Positions 1 to 5,854 of a stretch of DNA of 9,019 nt are shown here, piece by piece (the first letter of the stretch is position 1; every line of letters begins with the position of its first letter). This stretch comes from Chloroflexota bacterium (lineage in GTDB: Bacteria > Chloroflexota > Limnocylindria > Limnocylindrales > CSP1-4). The notes under the pieces are model-generated. The model was not told the DNA's origin and made no database searches. It worked only from the letters and a program-made list of their open reading frames with translations. A program made the translations under genes and the position numbers. The stretch is taken from contig JAICUV010000132.1 of assembly GCA_025935655.1 (NCBI GenBank), positions 1-9,019 of the forward strand, written 5' to 3'.

Positions 1-362
1 CGTTCTACTCGCTGTGCGAGCACCACCTGCTCCCGTTCTTCGGCGCCGCACACGTCGCCTACGTGCCCAACGGCCGGGTCATCGGGCTGTCCAAGATCCC
101 GCGGGTGGTGGAGATGTACGCACGGCGGCTCCAGGTCCAGGAGCGGATGACCCAGCAGGTCGCGGACTTCCTGATGGAGCGGCTGGAGCCGCGGGGCGTG
201 GGCGTCGTCCTCGAGGCGACCCACCTGTGCGCGGCCATGCGCGGCGTCCGCAAGCCGGGCACGACGATGACGACCGCAGCGGTCCTGGGCCTGTTCCGCC
301 GCAACGACAAGACCCGCGCGGAGTTCTTCGCCCACATCGGCCGACCCGCCCCCGGCGCCTGA
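1..362 (+). CDS. folE: GTP cyclohydrolase I, 3' part (5' end outside window)
   Basis: Catalyses GTP to 7,8-dihydroneopterin triphosphate, the first step of tetrahydrofolate/pterin synthesis, in the cytoplasm as a homodecamer. The open frame runs from nt 3 to the TGA at 360-362, giving 119 visible residues; a family member is usually about 190-220 residues, so roughly the first 40% is missing. Seen in the sequence: the zinc-site motif CEHHLLPF (nt 15-38), then HVAYVPNG, the core IGLSKIPRVVEMYARRLQ (nt 81-134), the second zinc cysteine in THLCAAMRG, and the C-terminal RAEFF. The first zinc Cys, the paired His and the second Cys are all present, so the enzyme looks intact. A GTG at nt 63 is internal, not a start. 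The gene precedes an unrelated acyl-CoA block with its own likely promoter, so the two are probably adjacent but not co-transcribed. Confidence 0.96.
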   Translation, partial: FYSLCEHHLLPFFGAAHVAYVPNGRVIGLSKIPRVVEMYARRLQVQERMTQQVADFLMERLEPRGVGVVLEATHLCAAMRGVRKPGTTMTTAAVLGLFRRNDKTRAEFFAHIGRPAPGA

Positions 363-379
363 CGCCGCCGCGCGCACCC

Positions 380-385
380 TACAAT
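380..385 (+). promoter_or_regulatory. Putative -10 element (TACAAT) of a leaderless promoter
   Basis: TACAAT matches the sigma-A -10 consensus at the key positions (T1, A2, T6). It ends exactly 6 nt before the ATG at 392, so transcription would begin at or next to the A of the start codon. There is no Shine-Dalgarno in the 29 nt between folE and this ATG. A CTGACG at 359-364 resembles a -35 box, but its spacer is only 15 nt, so the -35 assignment is weak. The same 6-nt geometry recurs at three other genes in this window. Confidence 0.6.
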
Positions 386-391
386 CCCGCC

Positions 392-796
392 ATGACCGAT
401 CGACCGCTCAAGGTGCTGATCGCGAAGCCCGGCCTCGACGGCCACGATCGCGGGGCGAAGGTCCTGGCCCGTGGCCTGCGGGACGAGGGCTTCGAGGTCG
501 TGTACACGGGCCTCCGCCAGACGCCCGAGATGATCGTGACCGCGGCGCTCCAGGAGGACGTGGACGTCGTGGGCCTGTCGATCCTGTCCGGCGCCCACAT
601 GACGCTCGTGCCGCGCGTGTGCACCCAGCTCCGCGAACGCGGGCTGGAGGACGTGCTGGTCACGGTCGGCGGGATCATCCCCGACGACGACATCGCGCCG
701 CTCCAGGAGGCCGGGGTGGCGGCCGTGTTCGGGCCCGGGACGACGATCCGCGAGGTCGCCGACTTCATCCGCGCCAACGCCACGCCGCGCGAGTAG
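392..796 (+). CDS. Methylmalonyl-CoA mutase small subunit / cobalamin-binding domain protein
   Basis: A 134-residue stand-alone B12-binding domain. It carries the base-off/His-on signature DxHxxG as DGHDRG (D16, H18, G21), in which the His replaces the lower axial ligand of adenosylcobalamin. It also has the SxL loop (S63-I-L65 in GLSILSG) and the GG motif (G93-G94, GGIIPDDD) around the nucleotide tail. This length and motif set match the separately encoded C-terminal subunit of methylmalonyl-CoA mutase, which pairs with a large TIM-barrel subunit to interconvert methylmalonyl-CoA and succinyl-CoA. The large subunit is not in the window. The in-frame region upstream of 392 overlaps folE and is not protein-like, and a -10 hexamer sits 6 nt before the ATG, so 392 is the start. 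The MeaB-type chaperone gene follows after 7 nt, which supports the mutase role over methionine synthase or corrinoid methyltransferase alternatives. A subunit of another acyl-CoA mutase (isobutyryl-, ethylmalonyl-CoA) cannot be excluded. Confidence 0.9.
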   Translation: MTDRPLKVLIAKPGLDGHDRGAKVLARGLRDEGFEVVYTGLRQTPEMIVTAALQEDVDVVGLSILSGAHMTLVPRVCTQLRERGLEDVLVTVGGIIPDDDIAPLQEAGVAAVFGPGTTIREVADFIRANATPRE

Positions 797-803
797 CGGC
801 CGG

Positions 804-1808
804 ATGGCCGAGCAAACGACCGCCGAGCGGGCCGCCGTCCTGTGCGACGCCGCGCGGTCGGGCGACCGGCGGGCGCTCGCGAGGCTCCTGACGGCCGTTG
901 AGAACCACACCGAGGTCGCGGAACACGCGCTCCGGCGGCTCTACCCGCTCGCCGGCGGCGCGCACCTCGTCGGCATCACCGGGCCGCCCGGCGCCGGCAA
1001 GTCGACGCTCGTCGCCGCGCTCATCGAGGTGCTCCGGGCGGCGGGTCGCACGGTCGCGGTCGTCGCCGTGGACCCGTCCTCGCCGATCACCGGCGGCGCG
1101 CTCCTCGGCGACCGCGTGCGGATGCAGTCGTACGCGAGCGACGACGGCGTGTTCATCCGCTCGATGGCGTCGCGCGGACACGCGGGCGGGCTCGCGGCGA
1201 CGTCCACGTCCGCAGCCACGGTGTTCGATGCCGCCGGCTTCGACATCGTGCTCCTCGAGACGGTGGGCACGGGCCAGAGCGAGGTCGAGGTGGCGGCCGC
1301 CGCGGACACGACCGTCGTCCTCGAGGCGCCCGAGATGGGCGACGAGGTCCAGGCGATCAAGGCCGGGCTGCTCGAGGTGGCCGACCTCGTCGTCGTCAAC
1401 AAGGGCGACCGGCCGGGCGCACAACGAACCGCGGCCCAGCTGCGGGCGATGCTCGTGCCGTCCGTGGCGCGCGCCGACCGGGACCCCGACCGCCCGACGC
1501 CCAAGCGGCCGGAGGTCCTCGTCACGACCGCGATGACCGGGGAGGGGATCCCCGAGCTGCTGGTGGCGCTCGATCGGCACCGCGAGCAGACGCGGACCGG
1601 CGAGACACCGGCGGCACGGCTGTTCCGCGCCGAGGCCCAGGTCGCGGCCGTCCTTGCCCAGCGAGTGCGGGAACGGCTAGCGGCGCCGGCCCACCGGGCG
1701 ACGACGCGCGCTGTGTACGATGCCGTGGCTCGCCACGAGCTCGACCCGTACGCCGCCACGGACCGGCTCCTGGCCCTCCTCGACGAGGGGCCGCCGGACC
1801 GCGGCTGA
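804..1808 (+). CDS. meaB: MeaB/ArgK-family GTPase, methylmalonyl-CoA mutase chaperone
   Basis: A 334-residue P-loop G3E-type GTPase, full length for the family. MeaB (human MMAA) gates loading of adenosylcobalamin onto methylmalonyl-CoA mutase and protects and reactivates the enzyme; the older name ArgK is a misnomer. Visible motifs: an N-terminal helical region (about 1-50), Walker A GPPGAGKST (60-68), VDPSSP (89-94), GALLGDRVRM (98-107) with the characteristic family switch sequence, ETVGTGQSEVEV (152-163) as the switch/Mg region, and the base-specificity NKGD (199-202). A C-terminal dimerisation segment follows. The start lies 7 nt after the mutase subunit stop and has no convincing Shine-Dalgarno, so translation is probably coupled to the upstream gene. 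The adjacency to the B12 subunit is the classic arrangement and supports both assignments. Confidence 0.95.
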   Translation: MAEQTTAERAAVLCDAARSGDRRALARLLTAVENHTEVAEHALRRLYPLAGGAHLVGITGPPGAGKSTLVAALIEVLRAAGRTVAVVAVDPSSPITGGALLGDRVRMQSYASDDGVFIRSMASRGHAGGLAATSTSAATVFDAAGFDIVLLETVGTGQSEVEVAAAADTTVVLEAPEMGDEVQAIKAGLLEVADLVVVNKGDRPGAQRTAAQLRAMLVPSVARADRDPDRPTPKRPEVLVTTAMTGEGIPELLVALDRHREQTRTGETPAARLFRAEAQVAAVLAQRVRERLAAPAHRATTRAVYDAVARHELDPYAATDRLLALLDEGPPDRG

Positions 1809-1849
1809 CGGCCCACGAGCCCGCGGCCGCGAGCAGCGCCGGAGCCCAC

Positions 1850-3037
1850 ATGACGCGTCCCGAACATCCCGCGCCGGACCGCCTGTTCTCACCTGCATTC
1901 GCGGCCGTGTTCGCGGCCGCCCTCGTGTTCTTCGTCGCCGGTGGGATCGCCCTGCCGGTCGCGCCGAGGTTCGCGATGGGCCCGATCGGCGCGGACGCGC
2001 TCGGCTTCGGCATCGCGATGGGGATCTACAGCCTGGCCTCGCTGGTGGTCCGTCCTGCCGTCGGCTGGTCTGCCGACCGGTTCGGCCGCCGGCCGCTGCT
2101 CATCGGGGGCTCGGTGCTGACGGTGATCGCGTTCCTCCTGCACCTCGGGGCGTCGAGCCTGCCGCTGTTCACCGCGGCCCGGGCGCTCCTCGGGGTGGGG
2201 GAGGCGTGCTTCCTCGTCGCCGCGCTCGCCGCGGGCAGCGACCTGGCGCCCTCGCGGCGCACCGGGGAGGCGCTGAGCCTGCTGTCGCTCTCCATCTACC
2301 TCGGCGTGGCCGTCGGCCCGGTGATCGGCGAGCTGGTGCTCGGCTCGGGTGGCTACGCGGCCGTCTGGGCGACCGCCGCCGTCCTCACGGTCGTCGCCGC
2401 CGGCCTCGCGTGGCTGGCGCCCGAGACGCGGCCCGCGGCCCGCCCCGGGGCGGATGGCCCGCGCGGGCGCCTGTTCCACCAGGCGGGCATCTTCCCGGGC
2501 TTCCTGATCCTGTGCGGCACGTTCGGGATGGCCGGGTTCCTGACGTTCGTGCCGCTGCACGCGGTCGCGCTGGGGCTCGACGGCGCCGGCGTCGCCCTCG
2601 GCGTGTTCGGGATCGTGGTGATCCTGGTGCGCCTGTTCGGCGCCACGCTGCCCGACCGCATCGGCGCGATGCGCCTCACCGCCTTCGCCCTCGGCTGCTC
2701 CGCGGCCGGGTTGGCGCTCATCGGCCTGTTGCCCGGCCTGGCCGGGCTGCTCGTCGGGACCGCCGTGCTGGCCACGGGCGTCGCGCTGACGATGCCCGCC
2801 GTCCTCTCCTACGCGATCGGCGGCGCGAGTGCGGCGGAACGCGGGTCGGTCGTCGGGACCGCGAGCGTGTTCCTCGACATCGCCTTCGGCCTCGCGCCGG
2901 TCGCCCTGGCGCCGCTCGCGGCCGGCGCCGGCTACCCGGCGACGTTCATCGCATCGGCGGTGGTGGCGGCGGTCGGGGGCGTGGTGCTCGTGGTGCGGCG
3001 TGGATCGCTCGCCCCGGCGGCACAGGTTGCGCGGTAG
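1850..3037 (+). CDS. Major facilitator superfamily transporter
   Basis: A 395-residue integral membrane protein with about 12 hydrophobic segments, roughly at residues 17-37, 51-71, 83-101, 105-127, 140-161, 168-190, 212-236, 246-266, 273-292, 294-320, 335-357 and 362-384. A hydrophilic loop around 191-211 separates the two six-helix halves. The MFS motif A is present between TM2 and TM3 as GWSADRFGRR (72-81), and PETRP closes TM6 as in many drug/metabolite exporters. GGAG at 1841-1844, 5 nt before the ATG, is a usable ribosome-binding site. The gene sits 41 nt after meaB and 30 nt before the dehydrogenase, all on one strand, so co-transcription is likely. Placement inside an acyl-CoA block suggests transport of a related organic acid or export of a metabolite, but the substrate cannot be read from the sequence. 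Confidence 0.9.
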   Translation: MTRPEHPAPDRLFSPAFAAVFAAALVFFVAGGIALPVAPRFAMGPIGADALGFGIAMGIYSLASLVVRPAVGWSADRFGRRPLLIGGSVLTVIAFLLHLGASSLPLFTAARALLGVGEACFLVAALAAGSDLAPSRRTGEALSLLSLSIYLGVAVGPVIGELVLGSGGYAAVWATAAVLTVVAAGLAWLAPETRPAARPGADGPRGRLFHQAGIFPGFLILCGTFGMAGFLTFVPLHAVALGLDGAGVALGVFGIVVILVRLFGATLPDRIGAMRLTAFALGCSAAGLALIGLLPGLAGLLVGTAVLATGVALTMPAVLSYAIGGASAAERGSVVGTASVFLDIAFGLAPVALAPLAAGAGYPATFIASAVVAAVGGVVLVVRRGSLAPAAQVAR

Positions 3038-3040
3038 GCT
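3035..3040 (+). promoter_or_regulatory. Possible -10 element (TAGGCT) before the 3-hydroxybutyryl-CoA dehydrogenase gene
   Basis: TAGGCT fits the TANNNT pattern of high-GC bacteria and overlaps the TAG stop of the transporter gene. Transcription would start near 3047, leaving a leader of about 20 nt that contains the strong Shine-Dalgarno at 3055-3062. No -35 match is present at the right distance. The hexamer could be fortuitous, because its first three bases are the stop codon. Confidence 0.3.
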
Positions 3041-3054
3041 GGCGACCGGGGCCA

Positions 3055-3062
3055 GAGAGGAG
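3055..3062 (+). promoter_or_regulatory. Strong Shine-Dalgarno (GAGAGGAG)
   Basis: A purine-rich anti-SD complement 5 nt before the ATG at 3068. It fixes the start of the dehydrogenase gene and contrasts with the SD-less, leaderless-type starts at 392 and 3950 on either side. Confidence 0.75.
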
Positions 3063-3067
3063 CAGCC

Positions 3068-3928
3068 ATGAGCATCGAGCGCGTCTTCGTCGCCGGCGCC
3101 GGCCTGATGGGCCACGGCATCGCCCAGGTGCACGCCGCGGTCGGCAAGGAGGTCACCGTCTACGAGCCGGACCTCGCGCGCGCCGAGGCCGGGATCGCGC
3201 GGATCGCGGGCAACCTGGAGCGCGCCGTCGCGAAGGGCAAGCTCAGCGCGGAGGAGCGGGAGTCGATCCTCGCCCGCCTCACCGGGACCGCGGACCTGGG
3301 CCAGGCTGCCGAGGCGGACCTCGTCGTGGAGGCCGTGTTCGAGGACGTGGACGTCAAGACGCGGCTGTGGGCGGCGCTCGACGGGATCGCGCCGACGGGG
3401 GCGATCTTCGCCTCCAACACCTCGTCGATCGCCATCGACAGGCTGGCCGCGTCCGTGTCCGAGGCGCGGCAAGGCCGGTTCGTCGGGATGCACTTCTTCA
3501 GCCCCGTCCCCGTGATGCCGCTGATCGAGCTCATCCGCGGCGCCACGACGACCGACGACACCGAGGCGGCGATCCGCGGACTCGCCACGGAGCTCGGCAA
3601 GCAGGTCATCGTCTCGGCGGACCGGCCGGGGTTCATCGTCAACCGCATCCTCATGCCGTTCCTCGCCGAGGCGATGCGCGCGTACGAGGAGGGCCTGGGC
3701 ACGGCCGAGGACATCGACACGGGCGCAAAGGTGGGGCTCAACCACCCCATGGGCCCGCTCGAGCTCGCCGACTTCATCGGGCTCGACGTCTGCCTCGGGA
3801 TCATGCGCGTGCTCGAGGAGGGGTTCGGGCAGCCGCAGTTCGCGCCGCCGGCGGTGCTCGTGGACCTCGTCGAGGCGGGCCACCTGGGCCAGAAGACGGG
3901 CAAGGGGTTCCACACCTACCCGCGCTGA
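3068..3928 (+). CDS. 3-hydroxybutyryl-CoA dehydrogenase (3-hydroxyacyl-CoA dehydrogenase)
   Basis: A 286-residue NAD(P)-dependent dehydrogenase that interconverts 3-hydroxybutyryl-CoA (or another short-chain 3-hydroxyacyl-CoA) and acetoacetyl-CoA. The N-terminal Rossmann domain begins VFVAGAGLMGHG, with dinucleotide loop GAGLMG (10-15) and an acidic residue at the end of strand 2 (E33, VYEPD), which favours NAD. Catalytic residues are visible by family comparison: Ser119 in SNTSS, His142 in MHFFSP, Glu154 in IELI, and Asn192 in DRPGFIVNR. The C-terminal helical domain carries NHPMGPLELAD (225-235) and ends GQKTGKGFHTYPR. Length is typical of the single-domain bacterial enzyme, with no fused enoyl-CoA hydratase. 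The thiolase gene for the next step follows. Direction (beta-oxidation, butyrate/PHB-type synthesis) cannot be decided from the sequence. Confidence 0.94.
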   Translation: MSIERVFVAGAGLMGHGIAQVHAAVGKEVTVYEPDLARAEAGIARIAGNLERAVAKGKLSAEERESILARLTGTADLGQAAEADLVVEAVFEDVDVKTRLWAALDGIAPTGAIFASNTSSIAIDRLAASVSEARQGRFVGMHFFSPVPVMPLIELIRGATTTDDTEAAIRGLATELGKQVIVSADRPGFIVNRILMPFLAEAMRAYEEGLGTAEDIDTGAKVGLNHPMGPLELADFIGLDVCLGIMRVLEEGFGQPQFAPPAVLVDLVEAGHLGQKTGKGFHTYPR

Positions 3929-3937
3929 GGCCGGGTG

Positions 3938-3943
3938 TACATT
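3938..3943 (+). promoter_or_regulatory. Putative -10 element (TACATT) of a leaderless promoter for the thiolase gene
   Basis: TACATT matches TANNNT and ends exactly 6 nt before the ATG at 3950, the same spacing as at 380-385. No Shine-Dalgarno precedes this ATG. No convincing -35 sequence lies 16-18 nt upstream. If used, it starts a transcript inside the acyl-CoA block and makes the GTG at 3935 untranslatable, because that codon lies upstream of the RNA start. Confidence 0.6.
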
Positions 3944-3949
3944 CGGCCG

Positions 3950-5188
3950 ATGGAGCAGCAGGCACCCGGACCCAACGGCAACGTCTATCTCGTCAGCGCG
4001 GCACGCACGCCGATCGGCAAGTTCGGGGGCGCGCTGTCGACGGTCCCCGCGACGGAGCTGGGTGCGGTCGCGATCCGCGCGGCCGTCGAGCGGTCCGGCC
4101 TCCCGTCAGATGCCCCGGTGGACGAGGTCATCATGGGCCAGGTCCTCCAGGGCGGCGCGGGCCAGGCCCCGGCGCGCCAGGCCCTCCTGGGCGCGGGCCT
4201 CGCCGACACGACCTCGGCCACGACGATCAACCGCGTCTGCGGCTCCGGCCTCAAGGCGATCATGTTCTCCGCGGCCTCGATCCGTGCCGGCGACGGCGAG
4301 CTGTACGTCGCGGGCGGCATGGAGTCCATGAACAACGCCCCGTTCCTGCTGCGCAAGGCGCGCTTCGGCTACCGGCTGGGCAACGGCACGCTGGAGGACA
4401 GCGCGGTGCTCGACGGGCTGTGGTGCGCGATCGAGGGGTGCCACATGGGCACCCACGCCGAGCGGGTCGCGATCCACGACCACGTCTCGCGCGAGGACCA
4501 GGACGCCTTCGCGTACGAGAGCCACCGGCGCGCCGTGGACGCCATCGACGCAGGGCGGTTCGACGACGAGATGGCCCCCGTGACCATCCGCGACGCCAAG
4601 GGCCGCGAGACGGTGGTCGCGGTGGACGAGAGCCCGCGGCGCGACACGACGCTGGAGGCGCTCGCCCGGCTGTCGCCGGTGTTCCCGCTCCCGGACGGAG
4701 CGGACCGCGGCGACGCGACGACCGGGACGGTGACGGCGGGAAACGCGCCCGGGATCACGGACGGCGCGGCGGCGACGGTCGTCGCCTCGGAGCGGGCGGT
4801 GGAGCGATACGGGCTCACCCCGCTCGCCCGGATCGTCGGCTACGCCCAGGCCGAGGTGGCGCCCAAGTGGCTGTTCCTCGCGCCCGTCACGGGCGTCCGC
4901 ACCCTCGAGGCGAAGACGGGGCTGTCGCCGGACGCGTTCGACCTCATCGAGATCAACGAGGCGTTCGCCGCGCAGACGCTGGCCGACGGCCGCGAGCTGG
5001 GCTTCGACTGGTCGAAGGTGAACGTGAACGGCGGGGCGATCGCCCTCGGCCACCCGATCGGCGCCAGCGGTGCCCGCATCGTCGCGACGCTGCTCCACGA
5101 GCTGGCCCGCCGCAACGGCCGCTACGGGCTCGCGACGCTGTGCCTGGGCGGCGGTGGCTCCGTCGCGATGGCCTTCGAACGGGCCTGA
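3950..5188 (+). CDS. Acetyl-CoA C-acetyltransferase (thiolase II family)
   Basis: A 412-residue cytoplasmic thiolase: two acetyl-CoA to acetoacetyl-CoA, or the reverse cleavage. The fold is complete. The N-terminal VYLVSAARTPIGKFGG is typical; the nucleophile is Cys97 in NRVCGSG; NEAFAA (from N336), GHPIGASG with His368, and CLGGGGS with Cys398 supply the remaining active-site residues. GMESMNNAPF follows the first domain, as in other acetoacetyl-CoA thiolases. I start it at ATG 3950 rather than the in-frame GTG 3935: the -10-like TACATT overlaps the region between them and lies 6 nt before 3950, and the five extra residues are not part of the fold. It lies 21 nt after the dehydrogenase, whose product it uses. 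A broader-specificity 3-ketoacyl-CoA thiolase is possible. Confidence 0.95.
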   Translation: MEQQAPGPNGNVYLVSAARTPIGKFGGALSTVPATELGAVAIRAAVERSGLPSDAPVDEVIMGQVLQGGAGQAPARQALLGAGLADTTSATTINRVCGSGLKAIMFSAASIRAGDGELYVAGGMESMNNAPFLLRKARFGYRLGNGTLEDSAVLDGLWCAIEGCHMGTHAERVAIHDHVSREDQDAFAYESHRRAVDAIDAGRFDDEMAPVTIRDAKGRETVVAVDESPRRDTTLEALARLSPVFPLPDGADRGDATTGTVTAGNAPGITDGAAATVVASERAVERYGLTPLARIVGYAQAEVAPKWLFLAPVTGVRTLEAKTGLSPDAFDLIEINEAFAAQTLADGRELGFDWSKVNVNGGAIALGHPIGASGARIVATLLHELARRNGRYGLATLCLGGGGSVAMAFERA

Positions 5189-5244
5189 CAGGCGCAGCGG
5201 CACTGGCGCCCCGCGGTCGCGGTGCGAGACGATCGGCCATGGCT

Positions 5245-5283
5245 CCGCCGGTGATCCGGCGGGCCCGGATCACCACCGGGAGG
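5245..5283 (+). promoter_or_regulatory. Overlapping alternative hairpins and Shine-Dalgarno upstream of the 58-residue gene
   Basis: The gap after thiolase holds a perfect 10-bp inverted repeat, GGTGATCCGG (5250-5259) with CCGGATCACC (5265-5274) and a 5-nt loop. An overlapping perfect 7-bp stem, CCGCCGG (5245-5251) with CCGGCGG (5256-5262), cannot form at the same time. A third pairing, CCGGTG (5248-5253) with CACCGG (5274-5279), would cover the start of the Shine-Dalgarno GGGAGG (5278-5283). The 10-bp stem leaves that site free. There is no T tract, so a simple intrinsic terminator of the thiolase transcript is unlikely. It may instead be a protein-binding operator or a leader that affects translation. 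Confidence 0.5.
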
Positions 5284-5288
5284 CTGCC

Positions 5289-5465
5289 ATGCCCGACGCG
5301 ACGACCACGACGGAGACGACCCTCCACCTGACCACCGAAGAGCGCACGGTCGTGGCCGCGGCGCTGCGGCTCCTGCGCTCGATCCTGGGCAAGGAGGAGG
5401 CCGAGGAGCTTGCCGTGGTCAAGACGCTCCTGGACCGCCTGGGCGCGGGCGACGAACCACGCTGA
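5289..5465 (+). CDS. Small helical protein of unknown function (58 aa)
   Basis: I do not recognise the family. The first dozen residues are Thr-rich (MPDATTTTETTLHL) and probably flexible. Residues about 15-52 alternate charged and hydrophobic positions as two amphipathic helices, TEERTVVAAALRLLRSIL and then EEAEELAVVKTLLDRLG, with GK between them; this suggests a helical hairpin or a dimerising coiled coil. No cysteines, signal peptide or membrane segment are present. The start is supported by GGGAGG (5278-5283), 5 nt before the ATG. The frame extends upstream to 5070 only by overlapping the thiolase. It lies 100 nt after thiolase behind strong inverted repeats, and is convergent with the minus-strand 88-residue gene. 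Third positions are almost all G or C, as in its neighbours, supporting a real gene. Confidence 0.7.
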   Translation: MPDATTTTETTLHLTTEERTVVAAALRLLRSILGKEEAEELAVVKTLLDRLGAGDEPR

Positions 5466-5474
5466 GGCGAGCAC

Positions 5475-5496
5475 GCTGAGCCGGCGCTCGCTCAGC
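5475..5496. terminator. Inverted repeat between convergent small genes (possible terminator)
   Basis: GCTGAGC (5475-5481) and GCTCAGC (5490-5496) form a perfect 7-bp stem with an 8-nt loop. It sits 9 nt after the 58-residue gene and covers the stop codon of the minus-strand gene (5492-5494). A location between convergent genes suggests a bidirectional transcription end. There is no T run on either strand, so intrinsic termination would be weak. Confidence 0.4.
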
Positions 5497-5758
5497 CCTC
5501 GAGCGCCTCGTCGAGGCGCGCCTGGAGCCAGCCCTTGCCGACGCCGCAGCCGAGCGGGACGATGCCCTCGCGGCCCTCGCTCGTCGCCACGAGCCAGGCC
5601 ACCTGCCAGGGCTGGAGGATGAACTCGCGCCCGTCGGCGGCCAGCAGGCGGCGTGCGGCATCGCGCACGGCCGGGGACACGGTCGGCCCGCCGGCGGCCG
5701 GCGAGGGGGCGGCCGGCTCGATGATGTCGATGGGGGAGGGGACGACGGGGTCGGGCAT
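5492..5758 (-). CDS. Small protein with helicase-like Walker-A-like motif (88 aa), function unknown
   Basis: The first third (residues 1-28) is rich in Pro and Ala and probably disordered. From residue 30 it is more protein-like: an Ala/Arg helix (30-41), DGREFILQPWQVAWL (42-56), then EGREGIVPLGCGVGKGW (61-77), and it stops at residue 88. LQPWQ followed about 20 residues later by a hydrophobic strand and G-x-G-x-GK resembles the opening of superfamily-2 helicases or terminase-like ATPases (LRPYQ, then GxGKT). However, Gly replaces the usual Thr/Ser after the Lys, and no other ATPase motif follows. It could be a remnant of a larger ATPase, or a small family in which the resemblance is accidental. 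The start ATG has no Shine-Dalgarno and no 6-nt-spaced -10. An in-frame GTG at 5767 is an alternative start. The plus-strand frame over this stretch looks less protein-like. I cannot assign a function. Confidence 0.6.
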   Translation of the reverse strand: MPDPVVPSPIDIIEPAAPSPAAGGPTVSPAVRDAARRLLAADGREFILQPWQVAWLVATSEGREGIVPLGCGVGKGWLQARLDEALEG

Positions 5759-5782
5759 CAGGCGCACGGCCGCGGGACCGGT

Positions 5783-5811
5783 TTGACGGCCCGGCGCGGT
5801 GCCCGGAGTAT
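5783..5811 (+). promoter_or_regulatory. Promoter of the aldehyde dehydrogenase gene (TTGACG-N17-GAGTAT)
   Basis: A -35 box TTGACG (5783-5788), matching the consensus in five of six bases, is followed after exactly 17 nt by GAGTAT (5806-5811), which keeps the key A2 and T6 of the -10. Predicted RNA start is about 5818, giving a leader of about 37 nt that carries the Shine-Dalgarno GAGGAG (5841-5846). It lies between the minus-strand 88-residue gene and the dehydrogenase. Confidence 0.6.
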
Positions 5812-5840
5812 GGCCGCAACCCGCCCGCCGCCGCACGCCC

Positions 5841-5846
5841 GAGGAG
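5841..5846 (+). promoter_or_regulatory. Shine-Dalgarno (GAGGAG) that fixes the aldehyde dehydrogenase start
   Basis: GAGGAG lies 8 nt before the ATG at 5855. The longer in-frame start at 5783 would fall inside the -35 box and upstream of the predicted RNA start, so 5855 is preferred. Confidence 0.7.
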
Positions 5847-5854
5847 CCGCCGCC

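Noticed and set aside
14..391. Upstream extension of the cobalamin-binding subunit
   Set aside because: It overlaps folE in another frame, is Arg/Pro-rich, and lies upstream of the predicted RNA start.
1889..3913. A 674-codon open frame on the - strand
   Set aside because: Antisense to the transporter and dehydrogenase genes, low-complexity Arg/Glu/Asp/His-rich translation, no recognisable motif.
1720..5331. A 1203-codon open frame on the + strand
   Set aside because: It is a frame shadow across the meaB, transporter, dehydrogenase and thiolase genes. Its translation is Arg/Gly/Ala/Pro-rich without domains, as expected in very GC-rich DNA.
5239..5331. A 30-codon Arg-rich leader ORF beginning 5 nt after GACGAT
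   Set aside because: Position resembles a leaderless start, but the spacing is 5 rather than 6 nt, the hexamer lacks T1, and the frame overlaps the better-supported 58-residue gene. The translation looks like a frame shadow.
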